Assembly (NCBI GenBank): GCA_934754855.1
Contig: CAKVJR010000044.1
Location: 1 to 11,789 of the forward strand
Reading direction: 5' to 3'
Origin: an uncultured Candidatus Melainabacteria bacterium
GTDB lineage: Bacteria > Cyanobacteriota > Vampirovibrionia > Gastranaerophilales > Gastranaerophilaceae
DNA length: 11,789 nt
Of the stretch, positions 6,354 through 11,789 are shown one piece after another. The translations under genes were made by a program, and so were the position numbers. The stretch's first letter is position 1. Each line of letters opens with the position of its first letter. The notes beneath the pieces were generated by a model. It had not been told where the DNA came from. It was given only the letters and a program-made list of their open reading frames with translations, and made no database searches.

Positions 6354-7157
6354 TTATTTCAAATACAATTTTGCGACGACGGAAAGGATTTTATTCAAAA
6401 AGTTTCTATAACTCGAAATCGGTGCTGCACCCGACAAAACAATATCCGCAACCTCACGGCAGGGTTTTATATAAATTTCAGCCTTTTGAGAAACATTTTT
6501 ATACATAGATTTTGCGGAGTCACCCAATTTTCTCTCTTCCGCACGGGCAAAAAATCTGTTTTTTTGAATTTCCGAATCGATATCTACATAAACTTTAAAA
6601 TCGAAAGCACCTCGAATTTTCTCCGTAAGTGCAAACAAACCCTCTGAAATAATAATTTTCGAGGGTTCTGCAAGTGTATGGTTATCCCATCTGATGGTAG
6701 TTCCGGACATATCATATTTAGGGAGCATTACGGAATTTCCGGAGAGAAGTTTTTGAACATGCGTAAACATCAAATCCAATTCCAAAGCCTCGGGAACGTC
6801 CAAATCATAAGTTTTAACAAATTCAGCCATGCTTCCTGCTTTTTTAACCTGTTCGGAGCGGTCATAATAATAATCGTCCGTGTTAACTCGAGTAATGACT
6901 TGCCCGAGATGATTGTCCTCGGAAAAATTTTCTATCGTTTCAATAAACTCTCTTGCAATAGTCGATTTTCCGCTTGCAGACTCGCCTGCAATGCCTATCG
7001 CCATAGAACGGTCAATTTCGCCTGAAATAAATTTTGCCAACAATTCAAGCGATTCAGGTTTATAAAACAAAACCACCGGAACGTCGGAAACACGGTCGTT
7101 TTCAAATATTTCCGTGAGTTCTGTTTCTATATCATTCTTATCAGCGACTTGGAGCAT
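6354..7157 (-). CDS. uridine-kinase-like P-loop kinase
   Basis: A 267-residue cytoplasmic kinase of the uridine kinase/phosphoribulokinase superfamily, likely phosphorylating a nucleoside or similar small molecule. Walker A is GESASGKST (58-66). NTDDYYYDR (92-100) holds the catalytic-type acidic pair, LPKYDMSG (145-152) corresponds to the family's 'YDF' motif, and IIISEGLFAL (168-177) is the Walker B region. Arg201, Arg205 and Arg209 form a lid-like pattern. It is longer than typical Udk (about 210 residues) because of roughly 50 extra N-terminal residues. I chose the ATG at 7155-7157 because an extended -10 promoter lies at 7188-7196. The reading frame stays open to a GTG at 7364, but that would bury the promoter inside the gene. 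The substrate is not certain, so I give no gene symbol. Confidence 0.8.
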   Translation of the reverse strand: MLQVADKNDIETELTEIFENDRVSDVPVVLFYKPESLELLAKFISGEIDRSMAIGIAGESASGKSTIAREFIETIENFSEDNHLGQVITRVNTDDYYYDRSEQVKKAGSMAEFVKTYDLDVPEALELDLMFTHVQKLLSGNSVMLPKYDMSGTTIRWDNHTLAEPSKIIISEGLFALTEKIRGAFDFKVYVDIDSEIQKNRFFARAEERKLGDSAKSMYKNVSQKAEIYIKPCREVADIVLSGAAPISSYRNFLNKILSVVAKLYLK

Positions 7158-7187
7158 ACTTTTCTCAAATCTATTCTTATTGTTTAC

Positions 7188-7196
7188 ATTATAGCA
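7188..7196 (-). promoter_or_regulatory. extended -10 promoter for the P-loop kinase
   Basis: The minus strand reads TGCTATAAT, a perfect TGN-extended -10 (TATAAT at 7188-7193). The -35 region is poor, as is common with extended -10 promoters. Transcription from about 7181 leaves a 24-nt leader with a weak GAGAAAAG Shine-Dalgarno site before the ATG at 7157. Confidence 0.55.
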
Positions 7197-7446
7197 AAAA
7201 TTTTCAAAAATACTATTAATATTTTTGTATGAATTTTTAAATAAAAGCACTCTTTTCCCTTTAACCGCAAGTAATAACACTAATAGTGTCATCAAATAAC
7301 AAAAAATTCTTAATATCTTTTTTATATAAAATTTTCGGCGTAAAATCTGCAAATCAATTGTCACGACAGTTTTTTAAAGAAATCTCTACCGACAAAATAA
7401 CTTAAAAAATATTTTAAACAAAAAAATAGTTTACGGTGAAAAAATA
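7197..7446. other. divergent intergenic region without a supported gene
   Basis: This AT-rich stretch separates the divergent kinase and GT39-like genes. On the minus strand the kinase frame remains open from a GTG at 7364 and would encode a lysine/arginine-flanked hydrophobic segment. That GTG has no Shine-Dalgarno site, and the kinase promoter lies downstream of it. I see no RNA gene, terminator or clear repeat here. Confidence 0.5.
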
Positions 7447-7455
7447 TGATATATT
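7447..7455 (+). promoter_or_regulatory. extended -10 promoter for the GT39-like gene, giving a leaderless mRNA
   Basis: TGATATATT carries an extended -10 (TATATT at 7450-7455) only 6 bp before the ATG at 7462, which places the expected +1 on the start codon itself. No Shine-Dalgarno site exists at a usable distance; the nearest, GGTGA near 7436-7440, is over 20 nt away. Confidence 0.4.
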
Positions 7456-7461
7456 TAATTT

Positions 7462-8994
7462 ATGCAAAATGAAATCTTCCAAAAAGCAAAGCATTTTTCA
7501 GCAAAAAACATCTTGTTCTTGGTAACTTTTGCTTTAATTTTATTTTTCGGGGCGGTAGTCCGAACAATCGCTTGGCAAAACTGTCTTCCGCTATTTTACG
7601 ACGAAGCCTCTTTGATTTACAATATGATGGAAAAGCCAACGGCAGAGTTATTTTTACCGCTTTTTGAAGGTCAATGCTGCCCGCCGTTATTTATAATCAG
7701 TTCAAAAATATTTTACTTAATTTTTGGTGCAAACGAAATTGCCATGCGGTTTTTGCCTTGGTTATTTTCGATTTTATCGTTATTTTTATTCGGATTTTTA
7801 TCATTCAAACTTTTCAAAAACAGACTCTGCATTTTAGCCGCAAATGCCCTGTTTGCAACGTCTGAATACATAATTTTATACACAATGTTTTTCAAACATT
7901 ACATGTCGGACGTATTTTTCTCGATTTTAATTGTGATGCTTGCACTTTTATTAAAAGACAAAAAGTTTTCAAAGGCGAAAATCGTTGTTTTATCAGCCGT
8001 TTCTATATTTTTTATACTTTTTTCCTACACGGCTGCGTTTGTAATTAATGCGGTATTTTTAACATATCTTATCTCTAGGATATATGCCGCAAAGAAAGCC
8101 GCCGAACCGATTTGCGGAATATTAAAAAAAGCCTTATTATACATTCTACCAATAATAATTTTTGAAATAACTTACTTCAGAGCAAATTGTTTAGGTTCGA
8201 TATCCGATCCGTTCGTTCAGGAATATTGGTGCTGGATGTTCGGAACAATGTTCCCGCAAAACTTCACCCAAGTAAAAAATTTCTTCATCTTTTTCGGAAG
8301 CACTACGATAAACGTTTATGTCGCAATGATTTTGTTTTTCGGTTCGATAATTATTCTTTTCAAAAAAGACAGATTTCTATGCGGAATTATATTTTTAACA
8401 TACGTATTGGCAATGATAACGGGACTTTTGCACCTCTATCCGTTCTTTGCCGAAAGAATTTCAATGTATTTAATACCGTTGTTTATTATTGCAATTATCA
8501 AACCGATTGATTATATCAATTTCAAGAGCAAAACCCTTACGACAACTGCAATTGCAGTATGTTTTCTGCTTTTGCCAAATTATTCAAAAATCTATAAATA
8601 TTTTGAAAATAATCCAAATCCAACCCTGCTTGATGTAATAAAACACAACTACGATAAAAGATATTTGACGGAAAAATCAGTTTATGCCAAAGAATTTATC
8701 GATTTTCTCAAGCATTCCGACTTTTCAAAAGAAGATTATCTTTTCTGCAAATACGCTAATAATATGCTTTTCGAGGTTTATGACAAAGAGCAACTTGTCG
8801 ATACAAAAAAGGTTTGCTATTTCATCAAAGACTTCCCCAAAGTAAAAGTCGGAAGCACACTGTTTTTCTGCCTTTCGGAAACACACGACAACATCTATCC
8901 CGAAGTCAAAAATTGGCTTGACAAACATTGTGTAATTTTATATGAAATTCCGTCAAACGATTACAAATTTATCAAGACAAAAAGAATTAAATAA
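7462..8994 (+). CDS. GT39-like polytopic membrane glycosyltransferase
   Basis: A 510-residue integral membrane protein of the GT-C type, resembling ArnT/PMT (GT39) dolichyl- or polyprenyl-phosphate-sugar transferases. These move a sugar from a lipid carrier to a lipid or protein outside the cytoplasmic membrane. After the first membrane helix (about 17-38) the first outer loop has YDEASL (46-51), where Asp47-Glu48 corresponds to the acidic catalytic-loop motif. AMRFLPWLFSIL (94-105) and the KHYMSDVFF segment (145-153) fit this family's second helix and following loop. Further hydrophobic helices follow to about residue 370, then a soluble C-terminal domain of about 130 residues. The ATG at 7462 has no Shine-Dalgarno site. 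The acceptor and donor are unknown. Its stop lies 2 bp from that of the converging membrane protein gene. Confidence 0.7.
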   Translation: MQNEIFQKAKHFSAKNILFLVTFALILFFGAVVRTIAWQNCLPLFYDEASLIYNMMEKPTAELFLPLFEGQCCPPLFIISSKIFYLIFGANEIAMRFLPWLFSILSLFLFGFLSFKLFKNRLCILAANALFATSEYIILYTMFFKHYMSDVFFSILIVMLALLLKDKKFSKAKIVVLSAVSIFFILFSYTAAFVINAVFLTYLISRIYAAKKAAEPICGILKKALLYILPIIIFEITYFRANCLGSISDPFVQEYWCWMFGTMFPQNFTQVKNFFIFFGSTTINVYVAMILFFGSIIILFKKDRFLCGIIFLTYVLAMITGLLHLYPFFAERISMYLIPLFIIAIIKPIDYINFKSKTLTTTAIAVCFLLLPNYSKIYKYFENNPNPTLLDVIKHNYDKRYLTEKSVYAKEFIDFLKHSDFSKEDYLFCKYANNMLFEVYDKEQLVDTKKVCYFIKDFPKVKVGSTLFFCLSETHDNIYPEVKNWLDKHCVILYEIPSNDYKFIKTKRIK

Positions 8995-8996
8995 CG

Positions 8997-10583
8997 CTAT
9001 TTTTCGCCCAAAACAAATTTTTTATCCGAAAGTTTTGCGAACTTGAAATCGTTTGTTTTAAATTCATCAAAATTTCCGCCAAGAGCCTCAACAAGCCTCA
9101 AAGACTCGGGAACAGAGCCGATATGACGAACATCATTAAATCTGTTTTTAACGTTAACAAAATAAATTTCACCCATCGCATAATCCTCGAGAACGTGCAT
9201 AATCAGCGGGTCAAGAGAATTATCGTCAATTTTTTCATTGTATTCGTAAATATCAATCGGGACACTGTGTGTCACATAAAAAACACACTCAAACATAGTC
9301 GTTGGGGGCAATGCAGGCGACATGTCCTTGTATTCGTAAAATAATCTGATTTTATCGTTCAAATAAGTAAATTTCTTTAAATTTAATTTTTGATTATAAA
9401 AGCCATTCGACAAAACGCACAAAACAAAGGTACTTCCGACACATAAAACAACTAACAATTTTTTAATGTCTTCAAATTTTACCCGCTTTAAAAATTCAAA
9501 AATCGAAAACGAAAGCGAATAAATAAACAACAATATTATCAACAAATGAATATCTCTGTGCGATGTCCAATAACCGCCGCTATAATGGTGTTTTCCGGCG
9601 AAAATCAACATAAACATGAAAATCAAAATTCCGACGTAAACAAAACTCGGGAAAAAAGTCGGCACAAATTTTTTCCTGTCAGGCAATGCCCAAAAATTTA
9701 CCCCCATCAAAAACAACAATGACAAATATATCGGCAGATAATTTATCAAAACTTTTGCAGAATAATCTTTCCAAAATTCAGGCAACGACATAAAAATCGC
9801 CGTCCAAGAAAAAACCTGCCCCGCAGATTTATGCAAATAATGCATTCTGAAGCCTTCATTCGTCACCAAAAACAAAGTTCCGCCAACCAAAACAAGAAAC
9901 ACGCCAAGCGTTATTAACAAAGATTTTTTATTCAAATTCTTTGTCAAAATACCCTCAATTAAAATTGCCAAAATCGTCAAAGATACCGTCACGAGCGAAA
10001 TTCCCGCAAGAACCTCTGAAGAACTTGCCATCAAAAAAGTAATCGGTACAAAAACCTGATAGCAAACATCTTGCTCACGAAGAATTTTGTATAAATTATA
10101 CAAAAAAATCATAAACAAAAGCGGAGGGAAAACGAACCTGAAAAAAGCACAAAAAATAAAGTAATCAGGCGGTTTCAGCATATAAATAACCTGAAAAGAA
10201 TAAACAAAAATTATAAACGTAACAGGAATAACAATTTTGGGGCTGATTTTGTTTAAATAACCGTTTTTTTCCACAGCCAAAATCATTCCGAGGGTAACAA
10301 TTGTCTCAAATAAACCCCCGACAACTCCCGACCAATCCTGCAAATTGATTTTAAAAGTGAACGGTAGCCAATATAACAAAAAATTATTCAAAGGAACAAC
10401 CCAAGAGCCGTAATACCAAAAGGATTTGCCCAATGTTACAGGGAAAAAACCGCAGCACGCCACATCATCAGTGTTCAAACAACCATTCTTAAAAAGCACA
10501 AATAACAATATGAAAAGCAAAAAATAAAAAATGCTCCTTGCAACAAATAATTTGTCCTTGAATAAAGAAATGACCTTTTGCAT
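8997..10583 (-). CDS. large polytopic membrane protein, GT-C/DUF6056-like, function unknown
   Basis: About 528 residues from the chosen start. An N-terminal basic segment and a membrane helix are followed by LNTDDVACC (Asp-Asp pair just after the first helix), then many hydrophobic helices and a soluble C-terminal part of roughly 130 residues. The layout, with an acidic pair in the first outer loop, helices and a C-terminal soluble domain, recalls GT-C glycosyltransferases and DUF6056-type proteins, but I do not recognise a decisive motif. A role in surface glycan assembly is an inference. The frame extends upstream to an ATG at 10685 (562 residues). I prefer the ATG at 10583 because the helix follows directly, and the extra 34 codons are more AT-rich and look unlike the body. 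Neither start has a Shine-Dalgarno site; TGGTATTAT (an extended -10 pattern) lies 6 bp before 10583. Confidence 0.65.
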   Translation of the reverse strand: MQKVISLFKDKLFVARSIFYFLLFILLFVLFKNGCLNTDDVACCGFFPVTLGKSFWYYGSWVVPLNNFLLYWLPFTFKINLQDWSGVVGGLFETIVTLGMILAVEKNGYLNKISPKIVIPVTFIIFVYSFQVIYMLKPPDYFIFCAFFRFVFPPLLFMIFLYNLYKILREQDVCYQVFVPITFLMASSSEVLAGISLVTVSLTILAILIEGILTKNLNKKSLLITLGVFLVLVGGTLFLVTNEGFRMHYLHKSAGQVFSWTAIFMSLPEFWKDYSAKVLINYLPIYLSLLFLMGVNFWALPDRKKFVPTFFPSFVYVGILIFMFMLIFAGKHHYSGGYWTSHRDIHLLIILLFIYSLSFSIFEFLKRVKFEDIKKLLVVLCVGSTFVLCVLSNGFYNQKLNLKKFTYLNDKIRLFYEYKDMSPALPPTTMFECVFYVTHSVPIDIYEYNEKIDDNSLDPLIMHVLEDYAMGEIYFVNVKNRFNDVRHIGSVPESLRLVEALGGNFDEFKTNDFKFAKLSDKKFVLGEK

Positions 10584-10735
10584 AACAAAATAATACCACA
10601 AATGTAAATCGTCACCTGTAAGATTATCTAAAGATTTTATTAATTTCACAAAATGTCTATTTCCCCCATATTTAGCCATTAGCATAATTTGACAATAGTT
10701 AATATAACGGAATTTATAAAATTAACAGGCAAATT

Positions 10736-11620
10736 TTATTTTCTAAATTCAGATATAACCAAACCTGAAATTGTCAGAATTATACCCATAATTAATAATG
10801 CAGACACAGGCTCTTTTAGTATTATGGAAGATAAAATAACTGTCACAACAGGAATCAAATATATATAACACCCGCTTTTTACGGTACCTAATATTTTTAT
10901 GGATTTATTCCAAGTAAAGAAGCAAACTCCGGAAGCAATAAATCCTAAAAATAAAATATTTAAAATATTTGTAATATCCAAAAACCTTGATAATCCCAAT
11001 TTAAAGTTAAATAAGAAAAGAAAAGGAATCATAAAAATGATGCCGTACAAAAAACTTTCCCTTGTTATTATCAAAGTTGGGATATTATAATTTGAGGTTT
11101 TTTTGATTAAAATCGAATAAAAAGCCCAAGATGTTGCAGCACAAATCGCCAATACATCACCAAGAGGGTTAAGATTTATTTTATTTCCGTTAAATAAAAT
11201 AATCCAAATTCCGATTATAGATACAAAAAATCCAATAAAAAAGGTTCTGTTTATCTTCTCGTTATTTTTTAGGAAATAAAATGTGAATATTGCAGTCAAA
11301 AATGGTGCACAACAATTAATTATACTGACATTTGTCGCAAAAGTATATGTAAGAGCAATGTTTTCAAAAAGATAATATGAAGTAATACCCGTTAATCCCG
11401 CAAGAGATAAAGTCAATTTTTGAGATTTTGTTGTCTTTGGAGTTTTTTGAGGACAAACAATGTAAAACAATAATAATGCCATAAGAAATCGGATAAATAA
11501 AATTTCAACAGGCTGAAAATTTTTTAAAAGAATTTTTGTTGAAACAAGTGTCGTCCCCCAAACAATAGCGGTTAATAACGCAAGTATATGCCCCAAAAAC
11601 TTACTGTTTGTATTTATCAT
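10736..11620 (-). CDS. DMT-superfamily (EamA) transporter
   Basis: A 294-residue inner-membrane protein with two EamA repeats and about ten predicted membrane helices, the normal size for drug/metabolite transporters that export amino acids or other small metabolites. Characteristic elements are the N-terminal ILALLTAIVWGTTLVSTKIL (helix 1, residues about 12-31) and 'PVEILFIRFLMALLL'. A second repeat begins near LGDVLAICAATSWAFYSIL, and the SGCYIYLIPVVTVILSS segment carries the conserved proline. The substrate is not predictable. The ATG at 11620 follows AGAGG at a rather long 11 nt, and TATCAT/ATGATA around the start codon could form a weak hairpin. The gene is visibly more AT-rich than its neighbours, with many ATA, TTA and AGA codons, which may indicate acquisition. 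The next gene on the same strand starts 50-150 bp downstream. Confidence 0.9.
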   Translation of the reverse strand: MINTNSKFLGHILALLTAIVWGTTLVSTKILLKNFQPVEILFIRFLMALLLFYIVCPQKTPKTTKSQKLTLSLAGLTGITSYYLFENIALTYTFATNVSIINCCAPFLTAIFTFYFLKNNEKINRTFFIGFFVSIIGIWIILFNGNKINLNPLGDVLAICAATSWAFYSILIKKTSNYNIPTLIITRESFLYGIIFMIPFLFLFNFKLGLSRFLDITNILNILFLGFIASGVCFFTWNKSIKILGTVKSGCYIYLIPVVTVILSSIILKEPVSALLIMGIILTISGLVISEFRK

Positions 11621-11689
11621 TAAAATGATATCCTCTTAATTTTTACGCCTTTGTTAATTTAAAAGTCAGCAAAAGTATATTTCGGCACT

Positions 11690-11711
11690 AAAAAAGAGCC
11701 TTGCGGCTCTT
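11690..11711 (-). terminator. rho-independent terminator downstream of tRNA-Glu
   Basis: Minus strand: perfect 7-bp stem AAGAGCC/GGCTCTT (11705-11711 with 11694-11700), GCAA tetraloop (11701-11704), then a T-run through 11690. It begins 7 nt after the encoded CCA of the tRNA. The flanking A-run on the other side could let it act in both directions. Confidence 0.85.
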
Positions 11712-11718
11712 AAAAAAA

Positions 11719-11789
11719 TGGTACCCCCAAGCGAATTCGAATCGCTGCCGCCTCCGTGAAAGGGAGGTGTCCTAGGCCACTAGACGATG
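11719..11789 (-). tRNA. tRNA-Glu (anticodon TTC), 5' end cut by window edge
   Basis: Read on the minus strand, the gene shows a D-arm opening GTCTAGTGG, an anticodon stem-loop CCTCC-CTTTCAC-GGAGG with anticodon TTC (11758-11760), and a T-arm AGCGA-TTCGAAT-TCGCT. The 3' acceptor strand TGGGGGT is followed by discriminator A and an encoded CCA (11719-11721). About five bases of the 5' acceptor strand lie beyond the window. Both arms pair perfectly, and the loop matches the bacterial tRNA-Glu pattern. This tRNA is itself a substrate of MnmA, encoded at the other end of the window. Confidence 0.95.

Noticed and set aside
7158..7364. N-terminal extension of the P-loop kinase from a GTG at 7364
   Set aside because: There is no Shine-Dalgarno site at the GTG, and a perfect extended -10 box lies inside the extension, pointing to the ATG at 7157. 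It is kept only as a low-interest finding.
10716..10739. Perfect 8-bp inverted repeat at the end of the DMT transporter gene
   Set aside because: The stem ATAAAATT/AATTTTAT is A/T only, overlaps the stop codon and has no T-run after it, so it is a poor terminator and easily arises by chance in AT-rich DNA.
11719..11745. Attachment-site duplication of the tRNA-Glu 3' end
   Set aside because: I searched for another copy of the T-arm/CCA end in the window and found only a short GGTACC match near 10881, far too short.

Overview
The window is AT-rich bacterial chromosome with short intergenic gaps, Shine-Dalgarno sites and plain sigma70-type promoters, several with a TGN extended -10. The DnaK sequence (for example the 'GPKHLD' segment near residue 262 and the linker region) reads as cyanobacterial-like. 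With the low GC and the sugar-salvage genes, this makes a gut Vampirovibrionia/Gastranaerophilales-type bacterium my best guess. That placement is an inference from remembered family sequences, not a search.

Layout. Positions 1-3077 are read leftwards: the 5' part of mnmA (tRNA 2-thiolation, cut by the window edge), an alpha/beta hydrolase, and a lone dnaK. Each has its own promoter, and a strong hairpin terminator follows dnaK. From 3173 the reading is rightwards: a membrane-anchored SGNH hydrolase, then nanE (ManNAc-6-P 2-epimerase) and a ROK sugar kinase, closed by a terminator at 5958-5984. nanE and the ROK gene look like one transcription unit that could phosphorylate ManNAc and convert it to GlcNAc-6-P. 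The SGNH esterase just upstream could be a partner, but it has a separate promoter.

Positions 5855-6353 hold no gene. They contain a roughly 9-bp-phased array of YTAAAAG words in the ROK 3' region, the terminator, and a 280-bp element bounded by inverted copies of GTCATTCTGA and CGAAGAATCTA with further hairpins inside. It resembles a degenerate REP/MITE-type dispersed repeat.

Positions 6354-11620 hold a uridine-kinase-like P-loop kinase (leftward), a GT39-like polytopic membrane protein (rightward), and a second large polytopic protein converging on it with only 2 bp between the stops. A DMT/EamA transporter follows, visibly more AT-rich than the rest. At the right edge is a tRNA-Glu(TTC), cut at its 5' end, with its own terminator.

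Most of this is housekeeping or surface-sugar metabolism. I see no CRISPR array, IS transposase, phage gene or defence system. The less ordinary items are the repeat block, two promoters placed so close to start codons that the mRNAs should be (near-)leaderless, and the SGNH/nanE/ROK grouping.
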